A DNA stretch of 64,000 bases from UBA5359 sp002410925 [NCBI: bacterium UBP13_UBA5359] (lineage in GTDB: Bacteria > UBP13 > UBA5359): the NCBI GenBank assembly GCA_002410925.1, contig DHPR01000033.1, forward strand, positions 435,904 to 499,903, written 5' to 3'. A program made the translations under genes and the position numbers. This document shows positions 1-9,149 of this stretch, piece by piece. The stretch's first letter is position 1, and the number at the start of each line of letters is the position of its first letter. The notes beneath the pieces were generated by a model. That model had not been told where the DNA came from, ran no database searches, and worked only from the letters and a program-made list of their open reading frames with translations.

Positions 1-1515
1 AGCCTGGCTATGACCCTCCAAAAGATCACGTCCAACCACCACGTTAGCATACTGAATACCTGGAATATCCAAGCGAACCGAATGAGCTCCTACAGCCACA
101 ATAGCAGAATCAAAGCCCTCTTGTTGCACCATATCCGCCGTGGCCTTTGTGTTAAGCCGAACCTCTATGCCCAGCCTTTTCATCTCCCTGACCAAATAAC
201 TGCGCAGCAGCTCCCAACCGGGGCGGTAAGGCGGAATTGCAGCAGCTATAAGCTGTCCTCCTAAATCTTTCAACTCTTCACAAAGAACCACCTGATGTCC
301 CCTCTCTGATAATACCTTGGCGGCCGACATGCCGGCAGGGCCTCCTCCGGCAACAAGAACCTTTTGCTTGATAACCGGCAGTGGCACAGCAAAGATCTCT
401 TCCCTGCCGGCCTGTGGATTGACAGTACACCAGACATCCTGCTGAGCAAAGAGGCGAGTGATGCATCCCTGGTTACAGGCAATGCACCTGTTTATCTCCT
501 CCGTCCGATCGTCTTTAGCCTTGTTAGGCCACTCCGGGTCGGCCAGGAAGGGTCTGCCCAGGGCAATAAAATCAGCTTTGCCTGCGATGAGAATCTCTTC
601 GGCCAGTTCAGGATGTCTTATCTTGCCCACAGTGATTACGGGAATATTAACGCTCTCCTTGATGTGCTGCGCCAGCGGAACAAGAGGGCCATCTTCAATA
701 GCCATAGGCGAAATCATATAGCCTAGTTCGTAGGAAGCATAATTGCCGGCAGAGATATGCAAAGCATCGGCACCCCACTCTTCCAGCCTTTGAGCGATTG
801 TTATACAATCCTCTAATTTCAAGCCGCCGGGCACCATCTCATCTCCCGAGAGGCGCACAATAACAGGATAATCATCTCCGACAGCCTGACGGACAGCCAT
901 GTAAACTTCCTTTAGAAAACGCATCCGCTTGCCCGATGTACCGCCGTAATCATCTTCGCGCTGGTTACTGAACGGAGAGAGAAACTGGGTAATCAAATAG
1001 CCATGTGCCCCATGTATTTCAACAAAATCGCAGCCAGCTTTTTTGGCCCGCCCGGCACCCTGAGCGTATGCGTCAACAATACGATGAATCTCATCTATTT
1101 TCAATGCCCTAGGTGCCTCATTGATAGTAGGATCCGGTATAGCCGATGGAGCTACCGGCTGCATACCGGATATAGCAGATGCCGTCTGGCGTCCGGCATG
1201 ATAAAGCTGCGGTCCTATCACAGCCCCGTATCGATGAGCCGCTTCTACCAGATCCCTGAAGCCCGGCAAGCATTCATCGCGGTGAATACCCAGTTCGTTG
1301 GCAAAGCCTTTACCTTCATCACTAACGAATGAAGCCTCCAGAATCATGGCCCCCACTCCACCTCTAGCTATCTTCCTTATATGCGCCGTATACCTGGGTG
1401 TGATAAATCCCTGCGCATCCGCATAGTTGCGAACCATAGGAGCCATAAAAATCCTGTTTTTGATCTCCATTTGTTTAATTCTTCCGGTTGAGAAAAGGTT
1501 GACAAAACTTTCCAT
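1..1515 (-). CDS. NADH:flavin oxidoreductase / 2,4-dienoyl-CoA reductase family (3' end cut by window edge)
   Basis: The reading frame is open from an ATG at 1515, preceded by the ribosome binding site GAGGTGAGG, to the window edge (505 codons visible). The first ~340 residues form an Old-Yellow-Enzyme-type TIM barrel (FMN binding). Next comes the 4Fe-4S ligand pattern C-x2-C-x3-C-x11-C (CIACNQGC...C), then an FAD/NAD(P)-binding Rossmann start with the pattern VAGGGPAGMSAA. This domain order is that of FadH and related anaerobic enoate or dienoyl-CoA reductases. The physiological substrate cannot be told from sequence. It lies downstream of the decarboxylase operon on the same strand but is separated from it by a strong hairpin, so co-transcription is uncertain. 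The C-terminal end lies outside the window. Confidence 0.9.
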   Translation of the reverse strand, partial: MESFVNLFSTGRIKQMEIKNRIFMAPMVRNYADAQGFITPRYTAHIRKIARGGVGAMILEASFVSDEGKGFANELGIHRDECLPGFRDLVEAAHRYGAVIGPQLYHAGRQTASAISGMQPVAPSAIPDPTINEAPRALKIDEIHRIVDAYAQGAGRAKKAGCDFVEIHGAHGYLITQFLSPFSNQREDDYGGTSGKRMRFLKEVYMAVRQAVGDDYPVIVRLSGDEMVPGGLKLEDCITIAQRLEEWGADALHISAGNYASYELGYMISPMAIEDGPLVPLAQHIKESVNIPVITVGKIRHPELAEEILIAGKADFIALGRPFLADPEWPNKAKDDRTEEINRCIACNQGCITRLFAQQDVWCTVNPQAGREEIFAVPLPVIKQKVLVAGGGPAGMSAAKVLSERGHQVVLCEELKDLGGQLIAAAIPPYRPGWELLRSYLVREMKRLGIEVRLNTKATADMVQQEGFDSAIVAVGAHSVRLDIPGIQYANVVVGRDLLEGHSQA

Positions 1516-1589
1516 ATGCCTCACCTCGAAAATTTATATACTCTTTTTTATACCCTCGAGGCGCCTTATCAAACCGCACATAACAACTC

Positions 1590-1614
1590 GGGCGCAGGTC
1601 TTCAACCTGCGCCC
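1590..1614 (-). terminator. Hairpin between oadB and the flavoenzyme gene
   Basis: A perfect 10-bp inverted repeat (GGGCGCAGGT / ACCTGCGCCC) encloses a 5-nt loop in the intergenic space. The U-tract after it is poor, so it may be a weak terminator or an mRNA-stabilising hairpin at the end of the decarboxylase operon. Confidence 0.55.
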
Positions 1615-1677
1615 CTAACTCTCTTGCTACTCTTTTATATCCCAATGGAAAAGACAGAGGATAAGTTCGATCGTGCT

Positions 1678-2817
1678 TTAGTGAATCAATGCCAGCAGAA
1701 TGCCAGCTGCTACAGCAGAACCGATAACACCGGATACGTTGGGGCCCATAGCATGCATAAGCAGATAATTATCCGAACGCGCCTCCAATCCAACCTTATT
1801 GGATACCCTCGCGGCCATGGGTACAGCCGAAACTCCAGCAGATCCTATCAGCGGATTAATCTTATCCCTGGAGAAGATATTCATGAGTTTGGCCAGCAGA
1901 ACACCCGAAGCAGATCCCACTGAAAAAGCGAACAATCCCAGCAATAATATTCCCAAAGTTTCAACCCGTAGAAATTGCTCCGCTGAGAGCTTTGATCCCA
2001 CGGAAAGCCCCAAAAGGATGGTTACAATATTGATGAATTCATTCTGTAACGTTTTGGACAAACGCTCCGCCACCCCGGACTCACGCACCAAATTACCAAA
2101 AGCAAGCGCACCGATTAACGGTGTAGCGGTAGGCAGCAACAAAATACATAACCCAAGGATAATGAGCGGGAAAAGCACCTTCTCCGTCTTGGATACCGGC
2201 CGGAGCTGGCGCATCTCTATGCGGCGTTCCTCCTCCGTCGTCAACCAGCGCATGATAGGCGGCTGTATTATAGGAACAAGCGCCATATAGGAGTACGCCG
2301 CCACAGCAATGGCGCCCAGCAGATGCGGCGCCAGGCGTGCGGTCAGAAATATGGCCGTCGGCCCGTCAGCACCGCCAATGATGCCGATAGAAGCAGCCTC
2401 TCTCAGGCCGAACTCAAAGCCGAAATGCTGAGCCAGCAGCAACGCCCCTATAAGCGTTGTAAAAATACCGAATTGCGCTGCTCCCCCAAGAAGAGCAGTC
2501 TTGGGATTGGCAATAAGCGGACCAAAATCCGTCATAGCTCCAATGCCCATAAATATGAAGAGCGGAAAGAGCCCTGATTCGATGCCTGACTTGTAGACAA
2601 TGCCCAAAAAACCTTCGGCACCGGCTATATCTGCCACAGGTATATTGGATAGAAGACCGCCGAAACCGATAGGAATTAATAACAGCGGCTCAAAGCCCTT
2701 TTTAACAGCCAGCCATATCAGAAGCAGGCTTACAGCAATCATCAGAATCTGCCCGGCGCTCATATTGACCACACCGGTGGATAACCACAAAGAATTGACC
2801 ATTTCCAGTAAATTCAC
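1678..2817 (-). CDS. oadB: Sodium ion-translocating decarboxylase, beta subunit
   Basis: This 379-residue polytopic membrane protein matches the OadB/GcdB/MmdB family, the integral subunit that couples decarboxylation of a carboxybiotin intermediate to Na+ export. Signature segments are visible: [10 protein letters not shown] (about residue 146), a Na+-site-type stretch [14 protein letters not shown] near residue 328, and [19 protein letters not shown] near the C-terminus. The start is GTG at 2817 with AGGAGTG seven bases upstream. It is the last gene of the birA-oadG-oadA-oadB operon, 23 bp after oadA. Sequence alone does not separate oxaloacetate from glutaconyl-CoA or methylmalonyl-CoA pumps. 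The neighbouring alpha subunit argues for oxaloacetate. Confidence 0.93.
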   Translation of the reverse strand: MNLLEMVNSLWLSTGVVNMSAGQILMIAVSLLLIWLAVKKGFEPLLLIPIGFGGLLSNIPVADIAGAEGFLGIVYKSGIESGLFPLFIFMGIGAMTDFGPLIANPKTALLGGAAQFGIFTTLIGALLLAQHFGFEFGLREAASIGIIGGADGPTAIFLTARLAPHLLGAIAVAAYSYMALVPIIQPPIMRWLTTEEERRIEMRQLRPVSKTEKVLFPLIILGLCILLLPTATPLIGALAFGNLVRESGVAERLSKTLQNEFINIVTILLGLSVGSKLSAEQFLRVETLGILLLGLFAFSVGSASGVLLAKLMNIFSRDKINPLIGSAGVSAVPMAARVSNKVGLEARSDNYLLMHAMGPNVSGVIGSAVAAGILLALIH

Positions 2818-2840
2818 GTCAGCACTCCTGTATATATAAT

Positions 2841-4643
2841 CTAATTTATCGAAACGAGCACTTGACCGGTACTAACCTGATCTCCCACAGAGACCGCAAT
2901 GGAAGCCACCTGACCGGTAACCGAAGCTTTTATCTCCGTCTCCATCTTCATTGCCTCCATCAGCAACAGCGTCATACCGCTCTCTACCCTATCACCGATA
3001 TTAACCTTTATACCGATTATAGCACCCGGCAACGGTGCTTTGACATCGGCTGTCTCCTGAGTCGCATCAGTGCTATCTGACATATTGCCGGCTATATCAG
3101 CGCCTGCTCTGACATTGATATCATAGCTCTTGCCATTTACCAAAGCCTTACGCCCGTTAAGCACTACGGCATAATCTCTTCCGTTGACAGTTACCGTATA
3201 GCCGTCAGCATCTTTCTCAACATTGGAAGCAGCCGCAGCATCTCTCTTTCTGACACCAATACGGCCTTCACCTTTCAGAAAAGATATGCCCTTCTCTTTG
3301 CAGGTAGCAACAATAAAGATATTCTCATCTGTCTCCGGCAGCTCGTGCTCTTTCAGCATGGACAAAGCCGCTTTTACGCCCTTTTGAGAATCAGCATCAT
3401 TTATTTCCAGAGGATCAGCGGTCGTCGGCTCCAGTCCCAGCTGTTCTGCGGCTATCGCCACAACTTCGGGGTCAGGAGATACCGGTGTGCGTCCGAAGTA
3501 CCCAAGAACCATCCTGCCGTAACCATCAGCTATCTTCTTCCATTGGCCGAACATGACGTTATTAAATGCCTGCTGAAAATAGAATTGCGATACCGGTGTC
3601 ACAGAGGTTCCAAAACCGCCTCGCATGACCACTTCACTCATGGCCTTTATGACCTCAGGATATTTATCCAGGATATTGCTATCACGCATCATCTGCGTAT
3701 TAGCCGTCAGCGCCCCTCCGGGCATAGGCGAAAAGATTATCAATGGATCAACGGCTAACGCCTCGGGAGGCATAAAATAATCCTTCATGCACTCCTTGAA
3801 TATCTCTTCTGCTTCCATCACCCTCTCTATATCCACATCCAGGTGATAATCCGTTCCACGCAGAGCATGCCACATGGTAATGATATCAGGTTGCGAAGTG
3901 CCGCCGGAAACCGGGGCCATAGCCAGGTTAATAATATCTGCACCGGCTTCCAGCGCCGCCTTATATGCCAATACACTGGTACCTGCCGTTTCGTGCGTAT
4001 GGAAGGATATCTCTATGCCGCGTGACAGCAAGGCTCTGCTCTGCTTTATAGTTTGATAAACCGTTTCAGGGGTTGAGGTTCCTGAAGCATCCTTGAAGCA
4101 GACGGTGTGGAAGGGAATATCCGCATCGAGAATATCTCTGAGCACCTTCACATAGAACTCCGCATCATGCGCTCCTTCACATCCAGGCGGCAGCGCCATC
4201 ATGGTCACGGTTACCTCATGCTTCAACCCTGCTTCTGCTATGGACTTGCCGCTGTGTATCAGATTACGAACATCATTCAGAGCGTCGAAATTACGAATGG
4301 TGGTAACACCGTGCTTTTTGAAAAGCTGAGCATGCAATTGTATGATATCACTGCTCTGGGAATCCAACCCGACCACATTGATACCTCTGGCCAGCGTTTG
4401 CAGGTTCGCATCAGGGCCGGCAGCCTGCCTGAAGGCATCCATAGCGGCAAAAGCATCCTCGTTACAATAAAAATAGAGTGATTGAAAGAGAGCACCGCCA
4501 CCCGCTTCAAAATGCTTGATGCCCGCATCTCTGGCAGCCTCTACTGCCGGTAAAAAATCCCGGGTCTGGACTCTGGCTCCAAATACTGACTGAAAGCCAT
4601 CCCGGAAAGAGGTATCCATAATTTTTACTATTTTTTTACCCAT
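2841..4643 (-). CDS. oadA: Oxaloacetate decarboxylase alpha subunit (carboxyltransferase + biotin carrier)
   Basis: The protein has 600 residues. Residues 1-~270 form an HMGL-like TIM-barrel carboxyltransferase domain starting with [10 protein letters not shown] and containing the metal-site signature HTHETAG. A conserved carboxylase (PYC_OADA-type) domain follows, then a linker, then a C-terminal biotinyl domain with the biotinylation motif EAMKMET. It transfers CO2 from oxaloacetate to biotin, and the beta subunit then decarboxylates carboxybiotin and pumps Na+. The N-terminal motif is divergent from the usual DTTLRDAHQS, with G in place of the usual DAH region, so the substrate could be a related 2-oxoacid. 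The ATG at 4643 has a good GGTGGGAGA ribosome binding site. The gene is 12 bp downstream of oadG. Confidence 0.92.
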   Translation of the reverse strand: MGKKIVKIMDTSFRDGFQSVFGARVQTRDFLPAVEAARDAGIKHFEAGGGALFQSLYFYCNEDAFAAMDAFRQAAGPDANLQTLARGINVVGLDSQSSDIIQLHAQLFKKHGVTTIRNFDALNDVRNLIHSGKSIAEAGLKHEVTVTMMALPPGCEGAHDAEFYVKVLRDILDADIPFHTVCFKDASGTSTPETVYQTIKQSRALLSRGIEISFHTHETAGTSVLAYKAALEAGADIINLAMAPVSGGTSQPDIITMWHALRGTDYHLDVDIERVMEAEEIFKECMKDYFMPPEALAVDPLIIFSPMPGGALTANTQMMRDSNILDKYPEVIKAMSEVVMRGGFGTSVTPVSQFYFQQAFNNVMFGQWKKIADGYGRMVLGYFGRTPVSPDPEVVAIAAEQLGLEPTTADPLEINDADSQKGVKAALSMLKEHELPETDENIFIVATCKEKGISFLKGEGRIGVRKRDAAAASNVEKDADGYTVTVNGRDYAVVLNGRKALVNGKSYDINVRAGADIAGNMSDSTDATQETADVKAPLPGAIIGIKVNIGDRVESGMTLLLMEAMKMETEIKASVTGQVASIAVSVGDQVSTGQVLVSIN

Positions 4644-4655
4644 TATCTCCCACCT

Positions 4656-4880
4656 CTACAACGCATGTATTGCTGCAATAACAGCTGCTATTTCTTCATC
4701 ATTATTATTATTATTACCGCCGCCGCTTCCAGGCGCCGCCGGCGGCGGCGCCTGTGGCCGGCGTTTTTCCGTCATCTGAATAATCCTGCCGGTACTATCT
4801 ATCACCAGAACCATAACAATAAGAAAAGCAAAGACTACCGCCATACCAATTACAGTAATTATCAATCCCGTTACAACCAT
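4656..4880 (-). CDS. oadG: Oxaloacetate decarboxylase gamma-type subunit (OadG)
   Basis: This small protein (74 residues) has one N-terminal membrane segment (residues ~2-27). A short cytoplasmic part follows with a Pro/Ala-rich stretch, GSGGG, five consecutive asparagines and an acidic DEE start of a final amphipathic helix. The size and layout are those of OadG/MmdD, which tethers the alpha subunit to the membrane beta subunit. The start overlaps the end of birA by 10 bp (the ATG sits inside the last codons of birA), implying translational coupling. The family assignment rests on topology, length and operon position rather than on a strong motif. Confidence 0.85.
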   Translation of the reverse strand: MVVTGLIITVIGMAVVFAFLIVMVLVIDSTGRIIQMTEKRRPQAPPPAAPGSGGGNNNNNDEEIAAVIAAIHAL

Positions 4881-5614
4881 ATTAAATCTCCCGCCATGAT
4901 AATTTTTTCGCCGTCGTCGCCCGCAGCCAGCAACAAAGAGCCATCATCATTTATGCTCTGTGCAATACCATATTCAATATGCCGGGCTGAACTTACAGCT
5001 ATGCGGCATCCGATATACGGACTTCGGCCGATATACTCATCCTTTATTGAAGCAAAACCTGCATCAATAAAGGAATCATAACCAATAAAAAACTCGTCTG
5101 TAAAACGAGCAATGAAAGAGTTCCGATCAATATTTTTGCCCGTCAGCAGGTTAAGCGCCGTTGCCGGTTGTTCAATAGCGGCAAGATCATTCTGCGTCAT
5201 ATTAAGATTTACGCCAATACCGAGCGCCATGCCGGTAAACTCTCTGCCTGACCAGGAAGCTTCACTAAGAATGCCGGCAAGCTTATGTCCGTTAACCTGA
5301 ACATCATTTGGCCACTTAATATGAGGAACGATGCCGTAACCATCCAGAATACGGCAAAGAACAATAGAAGCATATTGAGTTATATTGGAGATATAAAATG
5401 GTGTGCCGGGATTTCGTTGAGGTTTGAGAAGAATGGTAAAATACGCATTGCCGCTGCTTTCAGATATCCACCTGCGGCCAAGCCTTCCTCGTCCGGCAGT
5501 TTGCCTGGCGGCTATGATAACCTGCCTGTCACTCAGACCGGCAATATTCTTCAAAGCAAAATTATTGGTAGAATCCAGCTCCGCAAAGCTTAACATATTA
5601 TGTTCATAATCCAT
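4871..5614 (-). CDS. birA: Biotin-[acetyl-CoA-carboxylase] ligase, class I (no DNA-binding domain)
   Basis: The 247-residue protein begins directly with the catalytic domain: SFAELDSTNNFA, then the biotinyl-AMP loop GRGRLGRRW (residues ~43-51), then HIKWPNDV with the catalytic lysine, and a C-terminal SH3-like lobe. There is no N-terminal winged helix, so it should biotinylate proteins without repressing biotin genes. As first gene of the decarboxylase operon it probably serves the biotin domain of OadA at the other end of the transcript. The start codon at 5614 lies directly beneath a hairpin that covers the ribosome binding site (see 5621-5636). Confidence 0.93.
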   Translation of the reverse strand: MDYEHNMLSFAELDSTNNFALKNIAGLSDRQVIIAARQTAGRGRLGRRWISESSGNAYFTILLKPQRNPGTPFYISNITQYASIVLCRILDGYGIVPHIKWPNDVQVNGHKLAGILSEASWSGREFTGMALGIGVNLNMTQNDLAAIEQPATALNLLTGKNIDRNSFIARFTDEFFIGYDSFIDAGFASIKDEYIGRSPYIGCRIAVSSARHIEYGIAQSINDDGSLLLAAGDDGEKIIMAGDLIWL

Positions 5615-5620
5615 TTTATC

Positions 5621-5636
5621 ACCGCCACTAGGCGGT
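5621..5636 (-). promoter_or_regulatory. Hairpin overlapping the birA ribosome binding site
   Basis: The inverted repeat ACCGCC-ACTA-GGCGGT sits 6 to 22 bases upstream of the birA ATG. Its 3' arm contains the only Shine-Dalgarno-like run (GGCGGTGA), so the folded form would mask translation initiation of the whole birA-oad operon. The regulatory role is inferred. Confidence 0.4.
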
Positions 5637-5794
5637 ACTTCTCACCTACGATTATATCGACAGCTGTATTTTAACACAGATGCACCCATTTTAATAAACA
5701 ACAGGCTATTTAACGCCCATAGCATTATACCATAAACTTTAAAAAATAAAAGAAGGAATCCCTTTCCGTTATTCTGGCTAACATTTGCTAACAT

Positions 5795-5824
5795 TTGATA
5801 AAAATGCTAACCTTCTCTTATAAT
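5795..5824 (+). promoter_or_regulatory. Sigma-A-type promoter of the SDR gene
   Basis: TTGATA (5795-5800) and a perfect TATAAT (5819-5824) are separated by 18 bp, 37 bp upstream of the SDR start. Three GCTAAC repeats at 5777-5810 overlap the -35 and spacer and may be an operator. Confidence 0.75.
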
Positions 5825-5860
5825 TATTAAGCAGATTTATTTGTGAAGGGTAGCATTTTT

Positions 5861-6592
5861 ATGTCAAATGAATTATTAGCAGGTAAAGCAGCCATCGTAA
5901 CCGGTGCAGGAAGAGGCATAGGCAGAGCTGTAGCTCTAACCATGGCACGTGCAGGAGCAATGGTAATTTCGGCATCCAGAACGGCTGAAGAACTGGATGC
6001 ACTAACACAGGAGATAGAGAGCCTGGGAGGAAAATCTATGCCGCTAATCACCGATCTTTCCAGCGAAAGCGATATCCATCGGCTGGTAGAGGCTACCGTT
6101 GCCGCTTTCGGACGCCTGGATATAGTAATAAATAATGCCGGAATAGGAATCTACGGGCCTCTTACCGATATGACTATAGAAGAGTGGGATATGGTCATGA
6201 ATATCAATGCACGCGGGCCTTTTCTGCTTTGCCGCGAGAGCATCCCCTACCTGCGCTTGCAGGAACGCTCCTATATCGTCAATATAGCATCGGTAGTAGG
6301 GACCAAAGGATATGCCGGGCAATCCTTATACAGTGCTTCCAAGCATGCACTCATGGGAATGAGTAAGGCTCTTGCCAAAGAAGTGCAGCACGACGGTATC
6401 CGTGTTCACGCTATCTGCCCGGGCGGCGTAGATACAGCCATGGCCGGACAATCCCGCCCTGACCTGGATCGCTCTGTACTTATGCAGCCGGAAGAGATCG
6501 CCGATGCCGTTCTCTTTCTGGTAACACGCCGGGGGAAAGCTGTTATCGATGAGATACATCTGCACAGAGAAGCCTCATTGCCCTGGGCATGA
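5861..6592 (+). CDS. Short-chain dehydrogenase/reductase (SDR family)
   Basis: The 243-residue protein has the classical SDR fold: the cofactor motif TGAGRGIG (NAD(P)H binding), NNAG (central strand), catalytic Ser in IVNIAS, and YSASK (catalytic Tyr and Lys). The reading frame is open from a GTG at 5843, but the ATG at 5861 is preferred because GAAGGG lies about 10 bases upstream. The C-terminus departs from usual SDRs after the VLFLVT segment, ending with HLHREASLPWA instead of the typical DGG end. The substrate is unknown. It is a monocistronic gene with its own promoter, convergent with the Gfo/Idh gene. Confidence 0.9.
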   Translation: MSNELLAGKAAIVTGAGRGIGRAVALTMARAGAMVISASRTAEELDALTQEIESLGGKSMPLITDLSSESDIHRLVEATVAAFGRLDIVINNAGIGIYGPLTDMTIEEWDMVMNINARGPFLLCRESIPYLRLQERSYIVNIASVVGTKGYAGQSLYSASKHALMGMSKALAKEVQHDGIRVHAICPGGVDTAMAGQSRPDLDRSVLMQPEEIADAVLFLVTRRGKAVIDEIHLHREASLPWA

Positions 6593-6737
6593 TATTCTCA
6601 CGGCTCGCCTCCGGTTTCTCGCAGCTCGTTGCAGGCATGAAATCCTCCATACTCTGCATAAGGAGTGCTCGAACACTCATTTCCGAACAAGAACAATTAT
6701 TTACATAAATAAACCGCACGTTCTGCGGAGCAGCGCC

Positions 6738-7781
6738 CTACGGTAAGATTATCGGCATTCCCTTCTCAGCCGATTCATAGATATAGCGACATAGCTCGAT
6801 AGATTTACGACCTTCCAAGCCGTTCACCAGCGGTTCGCGATCCTGAGTTATAGCGTCACACATATCCTTTATCTGGGCTTTATGCCAGGTTATGGGAAAG
6901 GCCATGGGATCACTGGCACCGGTGCCGGTAACCTCTTCCACATCGCCGGGTTCATCATTCTCCGTAGCATTCATAATATTCCAAGAGGATAGGCTGCCCC
7001 GTTCCAAAGTGATAGTTCCTCTGGTACCGTACAGTTCCAGGCGCTCTGGTAAACCCGGATAAAGGCAAGTGGAGGCCTCGATAATGCCCATAGCACCATT
7101 CCTGAATTTAAGATTGATCGCAGCCAGGTTCTCAACTTCAATATTTCGATGCACAGGCGTTATGGCGGTATGGGCATAGACCTCCGCCACCGGGCCCAAA
7201 AACCAGAGCAGCAAGTCGATGTAATGCAAAGCCTGATTCATGAGAGCTCCGCCGCCCTCCGTGGATAGCTTGCCGCGCCATTCATCCTTATCAAAATATG
7301 CCTGAGGGCGATACCACTTAACATGAGCCCCACCATAAAGCAGCTGCCCAAGCCCATCGGCATGGCAATACTCCCTGGCACGACATACCGCCTTCTTGAA
7401 TCTGTTTTGAAAGATCACCGCCAGCTTTACTTTATTGGTTTGACAAGCCTCGATAAGCGCATCGCACTTCTCCAGGCTGATATCCATAGGCTTCTCTACT
7501 ATAACATGTTTACCCTGCCGTGCAGCCTCTATCCCCATATCAGCATGGCAAAAAGGCACCGTAGTGATATCTACTATATCGATGTCATCCCGTCTTAACA
7601 CTTCATTGTAATCGCAGGTCCAGGGAACATCATATCTATCTGCAAACTGTCTGGCCCGTTCCTCTGTCCTTGAATATACCAACTTCAGCTCGGTTTCATC
7701 CAGTTGCATAATGGAGTCAGCATGTGCGGCAGATACCATACCTGCCCCTATCAGAGCCATACCGTATTTCCTCTTACACAC
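6738..7781 (-). CDS. Gfo/Idh/MocA family oxidoreductase
   Basis: The N-terminal Rossmann fold (MALIGAGMVS, NAD(P) binding) is followed by the family signature VEKPM (catalytic Lys of the EKP motif, residue ~95). The C-terminal alpha/beta substrate domain contains GGGALMNQALHYIDLLLW, where the His is typical of the active site. Such enzymes oxidise or reduce sugars and inositols. The frame is open from an ATG at 7796, but GGAGG lies just inside it, 8 bases before a GTG at 7781, so the GTG start is preferred. It probably acts in carbohydrate metabolism. The substrate cannot be predicted. Confidence 0.9.
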   Translation of the reverse strand: MCKRKYGMALIGAGMVSAAHADSIMQLDETELKLVYSRTEERARQFADRYDVPWTCDYNEVLRRDDIDIVDITTVPFCHADMGIEAARQGKHVIVEKPMDISLEKCDALIEACQTNKVKLAVIFQNRFKKAVCRAREYCHADGLGQLLYGGAHVKWYRPQAYFDKDEWRGKLSTEGGGALMNQALHYIDLLLWFLGPVAEVYAHTAITPVHRNIEVENLAAINLKFRNGAMGIIEASTCLYPGLPERLELYGTRGTITLERGSLSSWNIMNATENDEPGDVEEVTGTGASDPMAFPITWHKAQIKDMCDAITQDREPLVNGLEGRKSIELCRYIYESAEKGMPIILP

Positions 7782-8036
7782 TATACCTACCTCCATACTT
7801 TTTATTTATCGTAACATAGCTGCAAGGCTTTTCATACTCTCTTTTCTTCTGCTGCTAAGGGGTTGCCTTGCTTCTGCTTAAGCCTATCATATAATAAAAT
7901 ATCTCTCTTTGGCTAGTATACGAAGTATTCAGGATTGGTGGCAATTCAATATACATGCATAAAGCATAAACAAAACGTTTTATTTATCCGGAAGTATGGT
8001 AAATATTTCTAGATATATCTAATCAGGAGCGATATC

Positions 8037-8717
8037 ATGCCAATAAAGAGCATTTCTTTTGCTATATGCTTTTGCTTAATCTCGCTTTCAACTGCAGCCG
8101 CCAAAGCTGAAAGGCATTCCGTTGCTGCTGTATCTGCTATACATGCCGGAGCAAAGAAGGCGCCGCTTTATATAACGGATGCACATAGGTTAGGTGAGCT
8201 GCAATCAGATTATGCTTCTATTAGCGTAGAAGCAGTCAGAATTTATCAATATGGAAAATCAAAGCCTCTTTATAAAGGCATAACGCTTATCCTTACAGGT
8301 TCAATGGTAACGTTAAATGTTGATGAAGCAAAAGCCTTATCCTCAACCATACCGGATCTGATAAAAGTAGGTAATGAGTGGGCAGATGTGCAAAAGGAAT
8401 CCGCAGAGGCAGATATATTCGTGGGAGACCCCTATATATTTAATATAGGATTTTATCAGGAGGGTACTAAAAGGGTTATTTATATGTCCAGCCTCGAAGC
8501 CACCGTAATGCTTAAATCACTAGATGATATTTTAAGCTTTAAAGATTTAGTTGATCAAGGATTAATATGGCTGTCACACGATAAAAGTGCCGACCCATCG
8601 CAAAATAATAAAAAAGATTTGGTAATATCGGTTATCAAGAAACGCTATCATAATAAAAACGGGTTCCGGCAAAACCCCGGAACCCGCATAAATACTGGAG
8701 CCGACGAGCAGGATTGA
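8037..8717 (+). CDS. Putative secreted protein of unknown function (host, adjacent to attL)
   Basis: The protein has 226 residues with a signal peptide (hydrophobic core SISFAICFCLISLSTAAA, likely cleavage after AKA). The mature part is mixed alpha/beta with no motif I recognise. The ATG is preceded by AGGAGC. The last ~21 residues (from KNGFRQNPG on) are encoded by the attL repeat, that is by the complement of the tRNA-Thr terminator and tRNA 3' end, and the stop codon lies opposite the T-loop. Because the uninterrupted chromosome would carry the same repeat here, prophage insertion need not have changed the protein. Confidence 0.6.
   Translation: MPIKSISFAICFCLISLSTAAAKAERHSVAAVSAIHAGAKKAPLYITDAHRLGELQSDYASISVEAVRIYQYGKSKPLYKGITLILTGSMVTLNVDEAKALSSTIPDLIKVGNEWADVQKESAEADIFVGDPYIFNIGFYQEGTKRVIYMSSLEATVMLKSLDDILSFKDLVDQGLIWLSHDKSADPSQNNKKDLVISVIKKRYHNKNGFRQNPGTRINTGADEQD
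8655..8686 (-). terminator. Original tRNA-Thr terminator, now at attL
   Basis: The minus-strand stem CGGGTTCCGG / CCGGAACCCG (perfect 10 bp, 7-nt loop) is followed by TTTTT. It lies directly after the displaced tRNA 3' half and inside the 3' end of the 8037 gene on the other strand. Confidence 0.85.
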
Positions 8718-8741
8718 ACTGCTGACCTACGCATTACGAGT
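8655..8741. repeat. attL: displaced tRNA-Thr 3' end plus terminator
   Basis: An 87-bp direct repeat of 46559-46645 has five mismatches. It holds the rho-independent hairpin and the 3' half of tRNA-Thr (CCA complement at 8696-8698, through the anticodon at 8736-8741). Two of the mismatches are a compensatory pair in the T-stem (AGCAG/CTGCT here, AGCGG/CCGCT at attR). This copy is the original host 3' end, displaced by the prophage. Confidence 0.9.
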
Positions 8742-8778
8742 AGTCCACCGCTATCTCGCCAAAAGACCGCTACCATGC

Positions 8779-8794
8779 TGAATAGCGCTATTCA
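8779..8794. repeat. Perfect 16-bp palindrome inside attL
   Basis: TGAATAGCGCTATTCA is self-complementary over all 16 bases and lies 38 bp inside the left prophage end, between the att core and the 12-bp arm-type repeats. It is a candidate excisionase or accessory-protein site. Confidence 0.55.
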
Positions 8795-8856
8795 TACCCT
8801 TCTCAAGGTTACCAGCAGTTACCATCATGGACCTTAAAAGGACATTTTATACCTAT

Positions 8857-8880
8857 AATTGTTGTCCTATTTGTTGTCCT
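8857..8880 (+). repeat. Left arm-type integrase sites (12-bp tandem pair)
   Basis: Two adjacent 12-mers, AATTGTTGTCCT and ATTTGTTGTCCT, match the pair at 46529-46552 in the same orientation. Direct repeats flanking both ends of a prophage beside the att cores are typical of arm-type binding sites of tyrosine integrases. Confidence 0.65.
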
Positions 8881-8900
8881 TCGGACAGGAGTAATATAAC

Positions 8901-9134
8901 CTACTCTTCCGGCATGCCATTCTCAATCCCATGTTTGATTTCTTCAATACAAAACTTGATTTTTTCCTCATGCGTTTCTTGTGGAAAAAGAGCCCCGATA
9001 ATACCACCAAGAGTATTACTGAGAAAATCAATAGTGGAGCCAAGATTTTCCTCGTTTACTTTATGAGAACGGAGAGCACGCTGAACCTGCTGGGCCACAT
9101 CGTGCCTGGCCGTTATCTCTTTATAGGCATCCAT
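8901..9134 (-). CDS. Small hypothetical protein downstream of the AbiTii gene
   Basis: The protein has 77 residues, mostly helical and acidic, with no motif I recognise and one Cys. The ATG has GGAG with normal spacing. It lies 15 bp after the AbiTii-type gene on the same strand and shares its low GC content, so the two are probably one operon at the left end of the prophage. It could be a partner or modulator of that protein. Function unknown. Confidence 0.65.
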   Translation of the reverse strand: MDAYKEITARHDVAQQVQRALRSHKVNEENLGSTIDFLSNTLGGIIGALFPQETHEEKIKFCIEEIKHGIENGMPEE

Positions 9135-9149
9135 TAGAATCTCCTTTTG

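Noticed and set aside
8742-8778. Remaining tRNA-like sequence after attL
   Set aside because: Beyond 8741 the similarity to tRNA-Thr ends abruptly; no D-arm or 5' acceptor strand is found, so this is phage DNA, not a second tRNA.
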